A DNA stretch of 64,000 bases from Crocinitomix catalasitica ATCC 23190 (GTDB lineage: Bacteria; Bacteroidota; Bacteroidia; Flavobacteriales_D; Crocinitomicaceae), in contig NZ_JHXV01000023.1 in the NCBI RefSeq assembly GCF_000621625.1, positions 1-64,000 on the forward strand, read 5' to 3'. Below are positions 34,520 to 43,166 of the stretch, in pieces. Made by a program: the position numbers and the translations under genes. The notes below the pieces were generated by a model, which did no database searches, was not told the origin of the DNA, and saw only the letters and a list, made by a program, of their open reading frames with translations. Positions within the stretch are counted from its first letter, which is position 1; every line of letters begins with the position of its first letter.

Positions 34520-35872
34520 CTAATTTTGCCCCTCTACAAACCACTCTACATATTTAGGTAATTGTGTTCCTAAATAATAAGGTAGGCTCATTAATGTATA
34601 AGGCTTTTTTTCTCCTGGTGTGAGGTGTTTTTCAATTAAAAATTCACCACCACAGATGCGAATAGCAAATGCATGGTTGGTGCGTTCTATAAATTGGTGC
34701 AAAGACTTTAAAGTGCCTACTTTACCAGATTTTATTTCGATAGGAACCACTATTTTTTTATATGAATAAACCAAATCTACCTCGGCTTGGGATTGCCTTT
34801 TTTCTCTCACCCAAAAGTTAGGTTTTTGTCGATTATTCCAATTCAAGGATATTAATTCTTGTGTGATTAAATGAGGTATTATAGCTCCTTTAAAAGCATT
34901 ACTTAAATCGGGAAGACTTAAAAGTTCGGCCTGTAAACCCAAGGCATGATTCACGATTCCAGTATCCAAAAATTGCATCCGAGGCGATTTTTTTAAATCT
35001 GGTTTTACAGGAACCTCAGTATCTGTAGTAGGATAAATAAGTTGAATGATTTTAGCATCATCTAAATTTTGAAATGCTTCACTTATTTCACGTGATCGAT
35101 AATTTGAATTGCCGAAATTTTGAAATTTAATTCGCTCGTCTAGGTATAAACTAGCCGTATTCATTATGTGTTTAATTATTTTTCGGCTACTTCCGTTTGA
35201 CGCATATTTTTCAACATCATTTTTGTAGGTTTCCCATATACTTTCATAAATTGCTGGCAATCTTGTAATGTCCTTATTCGGAGCATAATTTTTGATCGCT
35301 TCAGGCATGCCTCCGATAATTGCATATTCATGGAACAGATTGATCAAGATATCATGCGCAAACGTTTTTACTGGAATTTGATTTAATGCCGTACTTGCCT
35401 GCTCATGCCCTATTGCTTGCAAATATTCTTCAAAATTACAAGGATGCAAATACATAAATTGTACGCGTCCTACGGGAAAGCTTTTGACTTCTTTAAGTGC
35501 AAATTCTAATAGTGATCCCGCAGCAATCACATGTAATTCGGGTATTTCTTCGTAGAAGTATCTTAAAAATTGAATCGCTTTTGGTGATTCTTGAATTTCG
35601 TCAATGAAAAGTAGGACACTGTCCTTTGATTGTATTTGGTGGGATAAAAATAATTGGTCTCTGATTGTGTTAACATCTTCATTTTCATCAAAGAACTTTA
35701 TATCATTAACTTTTTCAAGATTAAGTAAGATATAATTATCATATTGCTTAGCAAATTCTCTGATTATTGTAGTCTTACCAACCTGCCTAGCTCCACGCAT
35801 AATCAATGGTTTACGCAGCTTGTCCTGTTTCCAAGTCAATAAATGTGAAAATATAGTTCGCTTAAAGTTCAT
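34520..35872 (-). CDS. AAA ATPase with DUF4143 domain
   Basis: About 450 residues from the ATG at 35872 (MNFKRTIF). A Walker A GARQVGKTT lies near residue 30 and Walker B SVLLFIDEIQESP near 105; a sensor region VIAAGSLLEFAL follows. The C-terminal DUF4143 part has EVDLVYSYKKIVVPIEIKSGK, a PD-(D/E)xK-like E-V-D...E-I-K motif. The frame upstream to 36097 only translates tandem DNA repeats (KHPLLC units), so I reject that longer start. These widespread proteins are often linked to mobile or toxin-like modules; role unknown. Confidence 0.85.
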   Translation of the reverse strand: MNFKRTIFSHLLTWKQDKLRKPLIMRGARQVGKTTIIREFAKQYDNYILLNLEKVNDIKFFDENEDVNTIRDQLFLSHQIQSKDSVLLFIDEIQESPKAIQFLRYFYEEIPELHVIAAGSLLEFALKEVKSFPVGRVQFMYLHPCNFEEYLQAIGHEQASTALNQIPVKTFAHDILINLFHEYAIIGGMPEAIKNYAPNKDITRLPAIYESIWETYKNDVEKYASNGSSRKIIKHIMNTASLYLDERIKFQNFGNSNYRSREISEAFQNLDDAKIIQLIYPTTDTEVPVKPDLKKSPRMQFLDTGIVNHALGLQAELLSLPDLSNAFKGAIIPHLITQELISLNWNNRQKPNFWVREKRQSQAEVDLVYSYKKIVVPIEIKSGKVGTLKSLHQFIERTNHAFAIRICGGEFLIEKHLTPGEKKPYTLMSLPYYLGTQLPKYVEWFVEGQN

Positions 35873-35897
35873 ATTATATCTAGTAAATATAAACAAT

Positions 35898-36020
35898 TTG
35901 TTACAAAGCAAGGGGTGTTTTGAAGATTTTTTGTTACAAAGTAAGGGGTGTTTTGAATGAAACTTGTAACAAAGTAAGGGGTGTTTTGGTAGAAACCTGT
36001 AACAAAGTAAGGGTTGTTGG
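35898..36020. repeat. Tandem repeats upstream of the DUF4143 gene
   Basis: Four direct repeats of about 32-33 bp with core TTACAAAGTAAGGGGTGTTTT (last one degenerate), in the 5' region of the ATPase gene and before the divergent Crp gene. They look like iteron-type binding sites, perhaps for autoregulation. Confidence 0.75.
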
Positions 36021-36134
36021 TTCGGAAAATTATGCTCTCCAACAACCGTTTTCACCATCGCCCAAAACAGGAATACGTGACAAAGATCACCTCCCAATAA
36101 ACAATAAGGTCGTAAATTTGGATAAAACCAATTT

Positions 36135-36779
36135 ATGAAACACCATATCCAACCTTTGCTTGAAGAGCGTTACGGCTTCCTTTTTGAAGCGGCATTAATT
36201 GAAGAAATTGCAGAAGTTTCCACTCTAATGGAAGTGAAAGCGGGTGAAACCATCATGGATTATGGACAAAACATAAAAGGAATGCCTTTAATGTTGAGCG
36301 GTGCTATGAAAGTGTTACGACAAGACAAAGAAGGCGACGAATTGGTTATTTATTATTTAGAAAGTGGTGATGTTTGCACCATGACCTTAACTTGTTGTTT
36401 AGGACAAAAACAATCGGAAATAAAAGCTGTCGCTGAAAGGGACTCAACTTATCTATTCGTGCCCATTATTAAAATGAAAGAATGGATAAAAAAGTATGAC
36501 AGCTGGATGGCTTTTGTCTTCGAGAGTTACGATAGCCGTTTCAATGAATTGTTAGAAGCTATTGATAATTTAGCCTTCAACGATCTCAATAAACGGTTGC
36601 ATAAATATTTAAAAGACAAAGTTTTAATCACCAAATCAACTTTACTGGAATTGAGTCATCAAGAAATCGCCTATGATATGCATACTTCCCGTGTTGTTGT
36701 TTCAAGACTTTTAAAAAGTCTAGAGAAAGAAGATGTTGTAAAACTCGGTCGGAATAAAATAGAAGTCCTTCAATTCTAA
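36135..36779 (+). CDS. Crp/Fnr family regulator
   Basis: 214 residues. An N-terminal cyclic-nucleotide-type beta roll (EVKAGETIMDYGQNIKGMPLMLSGAMKVLRQDKEGDELVIYYLESGDVCTMTLTCCLG) is followed by a dimer helix and a C-terminal HTH (LSHQEIAYDMHTSRVVVSRLLKSLEKEDVVKLGRNKIEV). Cys residues in TLTCCLG might sense redox or sulfur; there is no Fnr-type N-terminal Cys cluster. It heads a group of sulfur genes whose promoters share a GTAAC-N4-GTTAC site, so it is the likely activator. Confidence 0.88.
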   Translation: MKHHIQPLLEERYGFLFEAALIEEIAEVSTLMEVKAGETIMDYGQNIKGMPLMLSGAMKVLRQDKEGDELVIYYLESGDVCTMTLTCCLGQKQSEIKAVAERDSTYLFVPIIKMKEWIKKYDSWMAFVFESYDSRFNELLEAIDNLAFNDLNKRLHKYLKDKVLITKSTLLELSHQEIAYDMHTSRVVVSRLLKSLEKEDVVKLGRNKIEVLQF

Positions 36780-36794
36780 TTTGTTCCATACTGT

Positions 36795-36838
36795 GTAACA
36801 TTTGTTGCTGCATAGCTCTATGTTCTATTGTTCCTTTG
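36795..36838 (+). promoter_or_regulatory. Crp/Fnr-type site and -7 element before the TauE gene
   Basis: GTAACATTTGTTGC (36795-36808, one arm mismatch), with TTCCTTTG at 36831-36838 as a near-consensus -7. The centre of the palindrome is about 30 bp upstream of the -7 start, as at the two other sites. Confidence 0.55.
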
Positions 36839-36854
36839 TATCCAAATCAAAGGA

Positions 36855-37652
36855 ATGGAAACTATCGAAATTATTGGATTTATTGCCGCACTAATCATTG
36901 GTGTGGTTCTGGGATTAATAGGCGGAGGAGGTTCTATTTTAACCGTTCCCGTATTCGTCTATATTCTAAGTTTTGACCCCATCATCGCAACAGCCTATTC
37001 ATTATTCGTTGTTGGTACAACCGCTTTGGTTGGTGCCATTCGGAATGCCCAAAAAGGCATGGTTGATTTTAAAACAGGAATCATATTCGCCATACCAGCG
37101 CTTATTACTGTTTACTTGACACGAAGATATATTGTTCCTGCCATACCTGATCAATTATTCAGTGTTGGTGATTTTATGGTGACCAAGTCGATCGGGATCA
37201 TGGTGTTTTTTGCCCTAATTATGCTTTTGGCGGCTTATTTCATGATCAAAGGACGGAAAGAAGAAAATACAGAAGAAACAGCGGTCCAATACAATATTCC
37301 TTTAATTCTGGTTGAAGGCACCCTTGTCGGGTTCTTGACAGGCATAGTTGGTGCTGGCGGTGGATTTTTAATCATTCCAGCTTTGGTCTTATTGGCCAAA
37401 TTATCTATGAAAAATGCAGTAGCAACATCTTTGCTAATTATCGCCATAAAATCGTTGATTGGGTTTATTGGAGATGTTGAGAATATTGCCATCGATTGGA
37501 CTTTTTTAGTGGTTTTTACCCTGTTCTCAGTCGTTGGAATTTTTATAGGCATGTACCTCACACGATTTATTGATGGCAATAAACTTAAGAAGGGTTTTGG
37601 TTGGTTTGTGTTGATTATGGGCATCTACATTGTATTCAAAGAATTGATGTAA
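36855..37652 (+). CDS. TauE/SafE family sulfite/sulfonate exporter-like permease
   Basis: About 265 residues from METIEIIGFIAAL. Eight predicted helices occur in two repeats, each with the family glycine motif (GVVLGLIGGGGSILTVPVFVYI and GTLVGFLTGIVGAGGGFLIIPALVLLA). Family members move sulfite, sulfoacetate or related anions. The neighbours (rhodaneses, MBL sulfur dioxygenase-like) support a sulfur-anion substrate. I chose the internal Met because the nine residues before it lie inside the promoter region. Confidence 0.88.
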   Translation: METIEIIGFIAALIIGVVLGLIGGGGSILTVPVFVYILSFDPIIATAYSLFVVGTTALVGAIRNAQKGMVDFKTGIIFAIPALITVYLTRRYIVPAIPDQLFSVGDFMVTKSIGIMVFFALIMLLAAYFMIKGRKEENTEETAVQYNIPLILVEGTLVGFLTGIVGAGGGFLIIPALVLLAKLSMKNAVATSLLIIAIKSLIGFIGDVENIAIDWTFLVVFTLFSVVGIFIGMYLTRFIDGNKLKKGFGWFVLIMGIYIVFKELM

Positions 37653-37668
37653 AAAGCAAAATGCGACA

Positions 37669-37713
37669 AGTAACAAATGTTACTGTAGGACGATCATTGA
37701 GGTTGTAAATTTG
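37669..37713 (+). promoter_or_regulatory. Crp/Fnr-type operator and promoter before the MBL-rhodanese gene
   Basis: AGTAAC-AAAT-GTTACT (37669-37684) is a perfect palindrome. TAAATTTG at 37706-37713 matches TAnnTTTG exactly. The geometry fits an activator site near -41. Confidence 0.75.
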
Positions 37714-37737
37714 TAAAAGAATTAAAAAATAAAGATC

Positions 37738-39147
37738 ATGAAAATAGAACAAATATATACTGGATGTTTAGCGCAAGGTGCGTATTACATTGAAAGTAAT
37801 GGAGAGGTTGCTATTATCGACCCTTTAAGAGAAGTAGATCATTATATAGAATTAGCAGCAAGTCGTGGCGCAAAAATTAAATATATTTTAGAGACCCATT
37901 TCCATGCTGATTTTGTCTCCGGACATTTAACCTTATCCAAAAAGACAGGAGCTCCAATTATTTATGGCCCAGCTGCCAATCCTGATTTTGATGCCATAGT
38001 TGCTGAAGACAACCAAGAATTTAAATTAGGTAAGATTAAAATAAAAGTATTGCATACACCAGGTCATACCATGGAAAGCAGCACCTATTTAGTCATTGAC
38101 GAAGAAGGAAAGAAACATGCCATATTCAGTGGTGACACTTTATTCTTAGGAGATGTGGGTCGACCAGATTTAGCGCAAAAAGCGGCACATATGACCCAAG
38201 AAGAATTAGCCGCAACCTTATTCAAAAGTTTACGCACAAAAATAATGACCTTGCCTGATGAGACGATTATTTATCCGGGGCATGGTGCAGGCAGTGCTTG
38301 TGGTAAGAATATGAGTAAAGAAACGATCGGTTCGATTGGAGAAGAGAAAAAAACCAATTATGCCCTTCGTTCTGACATGACTGAGGAAGAATTCGTGAAA
38401 GAAGTAACAGATGGATTGGCACCGCCACCAGCTTATTTCCCAATGAACGTGATGATGAACAAAATGGGATATCAAGATATTGATGAAGTGTTGAAGACAG
38501 GCAAACAAGCCATGACTGCAAACGAATTTGAAGAGGCTGCCAATGCAACTGAAGCGGTGATGTTAGATGTTCGAACGCAAGGAGAATTTGCAGTAGGACA
38601 TGTTCCAAATTCAATTTTTATAGGATTGAATGGTGACTTTGCACCTTGGGTTGGCGCTTTAATTAAAGATGTCAAACAACCTATTCTTTTAATTGTCGGA
38701 GAGGATCAATTGGAAGAGGCGATTACCAGACTTTCACGAGTTGGATTCGATCATATTATCGGCTATTTAAAAGACAGTATTGACGGTTGGAAAACAGCTG
38801 GAAAAGAAGTAGGTATTGTCAATTCAATTCCTGCAGACACATTTTCTAAAGAGATGAATAATGGTAAATTAAGCATTATTGATGTTCGAAAACCATCTGA
38901 ATTCGCATCCGAGCATGTGATTGATGCGCTAAGTAATCCTTTGAATACAATCAATGATCATTTAAAAGAAATACTAAGCGAGGGCACGAATTACGTGCAT
39001 TGTGCAGGTGGATACCGTTCGATGATCGCTATTTCAATATTAAAATCAAGAGGCATTCATAATTTGATTGATGTGCAAGGTGGTTTCTCTGCTATTAAAG
39101 AAACGACAGTACCCGTCACAGCATATGTTTGTCCATCAACCTTATAA
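37738..39147 (+). CDS. MBL-fold persulfide dioxygenase-like protein with two rhodanese domains
   Basis: 469 residues. Residues 1-245 are an ETHE1-like metallo-beta-lactamase fold: ETHFHADFVSGH, HTPGHTMESS, FSGDTLFLGDVGRPDL, YPGHGAGSACG. Two rhodanese domains follow. The first (VMLDVRTQGEFAVGHVPNS) lacks the active Cys (LLIVGEDQL). The second (SIIDVRKPSEFASEH) has VHCAGGYRS with Cys. Such fusions couple persulfide oxidation to sulfur transfer, giving sulfite and thiosulfate. It starts the rhodanese gene row and is probably activated by the upstream Crp-type protein. Confidence 0.92.
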   Translation: MKIEQIYTGCLAQGAYYIESNGEVAIIDPLREVDHYIELAASRGAKIKYILETHFHADFVSGHLTLSKKTGAPIIYGPAANPDFDAIVAEDNQEFKLGKIKIKVLHTPGHTMESSTYLVIDEEGKKHAIFSGDTLFLGDVGRPDLAQKAAHMTQEELAATLFKSLRTKIMTLPDETIIYPGHGAGSACGKNMSKETIGSIGEEKKTNYALRSDMTEEEFVKEVTDGLAPPPAYFPMNVMMNKMGYQDIDEVLKTGKQAMTANEFEEAANATEAVMLDVRTQGEFAVGHVPNSIFIGLNGDFAPWVGALIKDVKQPILLIVGEDQLEEAITRLSRVGFDHIIGYLKDSIDGWKTAGKEVGIVNSIPADTFSKEMNNGKLSIIDVRKPSEFASEHVIDALSNPLNTINDHLKEILSEGTNYVHCAGGYRSMIAISILKSRGIHNLIDVQGGFSAIKETTVPVTAYVCPSTL

Positions 39148-39157
39148 ATAAATAAAA

Positions 39158-39454
39158 ATGGGACTATTCAGTTTTTTTAAAAGCGGCGCTTCGTCTCGCC
39201 CTGATTATCAAGAGATGATCAAAAACGGAGCAATTGTAGTTGACGTAAGAACGGTTCAAGAATTCAAATCTGGACATTTAAAAGGAAGTAAAAACATTCC
39301 TTTAGACACGCTCAATTCGAAAAAGAAAGCGCTCAATGGTAAAGAAGTGATTTTGGTCTGCCGGTCAGGTGGAAGAGCATCACAAGCCAAATCAATATTA
39401 ACAAAATCAGGCATCACTGCTTACAACGCAGGAGCTTGGCAAAATTTAAACTAA
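39158..39454 (+). CDS. Single-domain rhodanese
   Basis: 98 residues with IVVDVRTVQEFKSGHLKGSKNIPL and the active loop LVCRSGGRASQA. It is a cytosolic sulfurtransferase that could carry persulfide between neighbours. It lies 10 nt after the MBL-rhodanese gene and 1 nt before the next rhodanese, clearly the same operon. Confidence 0.92.
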   Translation: MGLFSFFKSGASSRPDYQEMIKNGAIVVDVRTVQEFKSGHLKGSKNIPLDTLNSKKKALNGKEVILVCRSGGRASQAKSILTKSGITAYNAGAWQNLN

Positions 39455-39455
39455 A

Positions 39456-39752
39456 ATGGAAAATATCACACAACAAACATGGATCAATCATATTGATTCA
39501 ACAGAAAACGCAAAAGTAATTGATGTAAGAACGCCAGGCGAATGTGCAGCTGGAACTTTACCCGATGCCATTCAAATTGACATCATGAACCAAGCTGAAT
39601 TTACAAATGCAATTGCTAACTTAGACAAATCAGATACCTATTTTGTATATTGTCAAAGTGGCGGCCGAAGTGCTCAAGCTTGTCAATATATGGAATCACA
39701 AGGTTTGAAAACTTATAATTTAGCTGGTGGAATGATGAGCTGGCGCCAATAA
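39456..39752 (+). CDS. Single-domain rhodanese
   Basis: 98 residues with VIDVRTPGECAAGTLPDAIQIDIM and the active loop VYCQSGGRSAQAC. There is an extra Cys in the PGEC segment. It has no signal peptide, so it is cytosolic. It is tightly packed with the rhodanese genes on both sides. Confidence 0.92.
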   Translation: MENITQQTWINHIDSTENAKVIDVRTPGECAAGTLPDAIQIDIMNQAEFTNAIANLDKSDTYFVYCQSGGRSAQACQYMESQGLKTYNLAGGMMSWRQ

Positions 39753-39762
39753 AAAATAACAA

Positions 39763-40158
39763 ATGAAAAAAGGAATTATAATTGCTTTAGCGGTATTCAG
39801 TTTAGGCTTCACAGCTTGTAGTCAATCTGCCGAAGAAAATATGACGGAAGCAGGAATTACACAAACAGTAAAACGAGTAAATAAATCTGAATTCAAACAA
39901 TATTTAAGTGAGCATCCAGATGTGCAATTAATTGATGTGCGTACGCCTGGTGAATATGCTGGGGGCACAATCGAGCATGCTAAAAACATCGATTATAACG
40001 GAGCCGATTTTAAAACTGAAATCAATAAATTAGACAAATCAGCACCTGTACTTATTTTTTGTATGTCAGGTGGAAGAAGCGGAAGAGCATTACAATTAAT
40101 GGATGAATTAGGATTCGAATATGTTTTAGAATTAGCTGGCGGATATCGCAGTTATTAA
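39763..40158 (+). CDS. Rhodanese lipoprotein
   Basis: 131 residues with a lipoprotein signal (LAVFSLGFTACSQ; Cys at residue 19) and a rhodanese domain (LIDVRTPGEYAGGTIEHAKNIDY, IFCMSGGRSGRAL). It should act in the periplasm, membrane-anchored, complementing the two cytosolic single-domain enzymes. It is the last gene before a strong terminator. Confidence 0.92.
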   Translation: MKKGIIIALAVFSLGFTACSQSAEENMTEAGITQTVKRVNKSEFKQYLSEHPDVQLIDVRTPGEYAGGTIEHAKNIDYNGADFKTEINKLDKSAPVLIFCMSGGRSGRALQLMDELGFEYVLELAGGYRSY

Positions 40159-40177
40159 AGGAATTAAAAATTAATTT

Positions 40178-40214
40178 AACGCACCATTCTTTACGAATTG
40201 GTGCGTTTTTTTTT
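40178..40214 (+). terminator. Terminator of the rhodanese operon
   Basis: AACGCACCA..TTC and GAA..TGGTGCGTT pair, followed by a run of eight or more T. Confidence 0.9.
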
Positions 40215-40325
40215 GACCTTTTAGGCTTGTTAGAATATTTCCGTGATTGAAATATTTATGATGCGAACGAAAAAGTATTTATGAATACTAAGCCTCCTTA
40301 AAAACAAACATTTATCATCTTTATC

Positions 40326-40370
40326 AGTAACATTTGTTACCCCTATTCCATTTGTTAGTCCGTACATTTA
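40326..40370 (+). promoter_or_regulatory. Crp/Fnr-type operator before the peroxiredoxin gene
   Basis: AGTAACATTTGTTAC (40326-40340) repeats the palindrome of 37669; TACATTTA at 40363-40370 is the likely -7. The distance from centre to -7 is about 30 bp, as at 37669. Confidence 0.7.
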
Positions 40371-40393
40371 TTGTATCATTAAAAACACAGAAA

Positions 40394-41050
40394 ATGGAAA
40401 CAGTTGAAGAAAAAATTACGATGATGCCTCGTATTGGCGATCAAGCTCCAGATTTTGAAGCGACAACAACCAAAGGAAAAATAAAACTTTCTGAATTTGC
40501 AAAAGACAAGTGGACTGTATTGTTCTCGCATCCGGCAGATTTTACACCAGTTTGTACGACTGAAATGAGCGGTTTCGCCATTCGTAAATCAGAATTCACA
40601 GCGCTAAACACAGAACTTTTAGGGCTGTCAATTGATAGTATTCATTCGCATTTAGCTTGGGTGAACAACGTTAGAGAAAAAACGGGTGTTTATTTAGATT
40701 TCCCAATTATTGCGGATATCGATATGAAAGTATCGAAATTATATGGCATGTTGCAGCCTAACGAAAGTGAAACGGCAGCAGTTAGAGCGGTCTTCTTTAT
40801 CGATCCAACAAAAAAGATAAGATTGATCATGTATTACCCTCTAAATGTAGGTCGTAATATGGATGAGATCTTACGTGCGCTGGAGGCTTTACAAATTTCA
40901 GACGAACATAAAGTTGCCATGCCATTGGATTGGAAAAAAGGAGATAAAGTTATTGTTCCACCACCAAAAAACTTGGTAGAAATGGATGAAAGATTGGCGG
41001 ATACAACCTGTGAAAGAACAGATTTTTATTTGTGTAAACGCGACTTATAA
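40394..41050 (+). CDS. Peroxiredoxin, Prx6/archaeal AhpC type
   Basis: About 218 residues from METVEEK. The peroxidatic Cys lies in FSHPADFTPVCTTEMSGF. The long C-terminal region with LDWKKGDKVIVPP is typical of the Prx6 group. Two further Cys near the end (DTTCERTDFYLCK) could be resolving residues. It reduces hydrogen peroxide and organic peroxides. The 20 residues readable upstream lie in the promoter, so the internal ATG is preferred. It shares its operator type with the sulfur genes. Confidence 0.92.
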   Translation: METVEEKITMMPRIGDQAPDFEATTTKGKIKLSEFAKDKWTVLFSHPADFTPVCTTEMSGFAIRKSEFTALNTELLGLSIDSIHSHLAWVNNVREKTGVYLDFPIIADIDMKVSKLYGMLQPNESETAAVRAVFFIDPTKKIRLIMYYPLNVGRNMDEILRALEALQISDEHKVAMPLDWKKGDKVIVPPPKNLVEMDERLADTTCERTDFYLCKRDL

Positions 41051-41219
41051 CAACCCTATTTAATTGAGATAATTACTGATCTCAAGATACAGAACCTGCA
41101 ATTCGAGTTAAATTAGTTTTTAACTCGAATTCTGGGTTTATAGGATTCATAATTCGCCCAAGCTCTTTTTCTAAACAAACAAATTATTGCAATTTTAATT
41201 CGAGTCTAAAAAATATAAG

Positions 41220-42593
41220 ATGGAACAATTTAAACTTAAATTTATTGGTGGTGCTGGAACTGTTACTGGTTCAAAAATTCTATTGCAATACGACAATAAG
41301 AATATCTTAATTGACTGTGGATTGTTCCAAGGTTTAAAAGAGTTACGGAAGTTAAATTGGGAAAGTTTGCCGATAGATGCGGCTAAAATCGATGCGGTAT
41401 TATTAACGCATGGGCATCTTGATCATTGTGGCTATTTACCTGTATTGGTCAAGAATGGATTCAAAGGAAAAATATATGCGACTTCGCCCACTATTGCATT
41501 GAGTCAAATCATTCTTTTAGACAGTGGAAAAATTCAAGAAGAAGATGCCAACCGCGCCAATTCATACGGCTTCACAAGACATGATAAAGCTTTACCATTG
41601 TATACACAAGCCAATGCACTCGCCGTTTCTGCACATTTTTCTAGTCATCAATATGACGAATGGGTTCATTTATTCCCTGAAATTAAATTTGCGTTTCACA
41701 ATGCTGGACATATAGTCGGATCTGCAATAGTGGAAGTTAAAATTAAAGATAAAACCATTTTATTCTCCGGTGATTTAGGTCGGAAAGATCCTTTACTTCT
41801 GTATCCTGCATTTAAGAAAATACAACCGAATTATTTGGTAGTAGAATCGACTTATGGCGATAGAATTCATGCTGAAGTAGATGTAAAATCACAATTGGAA
41901 CAAGTCATAAAAAAGAGCATTGAGAAAAGCGCAACAGTTTTAATTCCCGCTTTTGCTGTTGAGCGAACACAAGAAATTATTTATCTTTTATATAAACTGA
42001 AGCAAGAAAATAGACTTGGTAATATTCCAATTTATTTAGACTCTCCAATGGCGACAAAGGTGAGTGAAGTTTACCATGACCACCTTGAATTGACAGATCT
42101 CACTAAAGAGGATAGAAAAAACATGTTTAAAGATGTTCATTTTGTGGAGGATTATAAAGCTTCGGAAGCTTTGGTAAATGATAAAAGACCGAAAATTGTG
42201 ATTGCTGGAAGTGGTATGTTAGAGGGAGGACGGATGTTGAATTATTTGAAAAATCACTTAAAGAATGAAGAGACCACACTTTTATTCTGCGGATACCAAG
42301 CGACGGGAACAAGAGGAAGAGCAATTTTAGAGGGCACGCATGCTGTAAAAATTCATGGGGAGTATTATGATATAAAATGCAATATCGAATCTATCACAAA
42401 TATGTCTTCACATGCCGATCAGTCTGAGATTTTAAATTGGATGTCTAATTTTACAAATACCTTAGAGACTGTATTTTTAAACCATGGTGAACCGCATCAA
42501 TCACAAGCTTTACGGGTTGCCATTAATACCAAATTTGATATCATGCCAATCGTTCCGTTTATAAATGAAAGTTTTAAATTGAAAGCCGACTAA
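41220..42593 (+). CDS. MBL-fold beta-CASP RNA metallohydrolase
   Basis: 457 residues with the metallo-beta-lactamase motifs THGHLDHCGYLPVL, NAGHIVGSA and FSGDLGRKDPL, then a beta-CASP domain (IPAFAVERTQEIIYLLYKL, LDSPMATKVSEVY, IAGSGMLEGGRMLNYL) and a C-terminal SSHADQSEILNW and LNHGEPHQSQAL. This is the CPSF73-like bacterial group, predicted RNA endo- or exonucleases. Its stop overlaps the end of the convergent next gene by 4 nt. Confidence 0.9.
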   Translation: MEQFKLKFIGGAGTVTGSKILLQYDNKNILIDCGLFQGLKELRKLNWESLPIDAAKIDAVLLTHGHLDHCGYLPVLVKNGFKGKIYATSPTIALSQIILLDSGKIQEEDANRANSYGFTRHDKALPLYTQANALAVSAHFSSHQYDEWVHLFPEIKFAFHNAGHIVGSAIVEVKIKDKTILFSGDLGRKDPLLLYPAFKKIQPNYLVVESTYGDRIHAEVDVKSQLEQVIKKSIEKSATVLIPAFAVERTQEIIYLLYKLKQENRLGNIPIYLDSPMATKVSEVYHDHLELTDLTKEDRKNMFKDVHFVEDYKASEALVNDKRPKIVIAGSGMLEGGRMLNYLKNHLKNEETTLLFCGYQATGTRGRAILEGTHAVKIHGEYYDIKCNIESITNMSSHADQSEILNWMSNFTNTLETVFLNHGEPHQSQALRVAINTKFDIMPIVPFINESFKLKAD

Positions 42594-42976
42594 GCGGTGA
42601 ATTCTGACAAATACCTAGTGATGATCATATCGGTGATGCGCTTATCAACGACTTTTCTCATCGATAAATAAGTTGTTAATTCATCACTTGAAAACAACCC
42701 TACTATTACACCAATTAATTGTTGCTTTAGTTTATTATTCTTTTGCAGAAAATCAGTTAAATAAGTTCGTTTTTCTGTTGCTGTTGAATTTGCACCAGAC
42801 AACATTTCATGAGTTAGATGCGCTTCTGCATTAAACAAGGAAATGATTATTGCATGTTGAAATTTGAGAACTGGTCGCAAAGTATTATGCATAAAAAATT
42901 CTTCAACGGACTTTGTTCCATTTTCTTCGATATTTAATGCGGGTAAGATACTTGAGATGCTTTTATTTCGATCCAT
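42590..42976 (-). CDS. Hypothetical helical protein
   Basis: 128 residues, almost entirely helical, with no HTH or catalytic motif that I recognise. Segments such as FQHAIIISLFNAEAHLTHEML and LTTYLSMRKVVDKRITDMIITRYLSEF might suggest a TetR C-terminal-like bundle, but the DNA-binding part is absent. It diverges from the thioredoxin-reductase-like gene; a palindromic promoter lies between them. Confidence 0.5.
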   Translation of the reverse strand: MDRNKSISSILPALNIEENGTKSVEEFFMHNTLRPVLKFQHAIIISLFNAEAHLTHEMLSGANSTATEKRTYLTDFLQKNNKLKQQLIGVIVGLFSSDELTTYLSMRKVVDKRITDMIITRYLSEFTA

Positions 42977-43042
42977 ACAAATTATGATTTACGTTAAAAT
43001 TAACCAATTCCAATCAAGCGCTCATGATCAGCTTAAAAATTT

Positions 43043-43063
43043 TATATTTGCAACAATGTTGCA
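43043..43063 (+). promoter_or_regulatory. Promoter with start-site palindrome
   Basis: TATATTTG (43043-43050) matches TAnnTTTG. It runs into TGCAAC-AAT-GTTGCA (43049-43063), a perfect palindrome covering the expected start site, as a repressor operator would. It lies about 100 bp upstream of the FAD enzyme gene. Confidence 0.55.
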
Positions 43064-43166
43064 TTATTTGAATTTTAGTTATAAATTAGCCTTATCAATG
43101 ACAAATATCATGCGTTAAGTAGAGAACATTCCTTAGCTTAGCATTACCATAAAACAAGAAAACACA

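Noticed and set aside
35898-36097. Extended N-terminus of the DUF4143 ATPase and a CRISPR-like array
   Set aside because: The repeats are direct, close to 32-33 bp, only four in number and without unique spacers of constant length; there are no cas genes. The coding reading is an artefact of the repeats.
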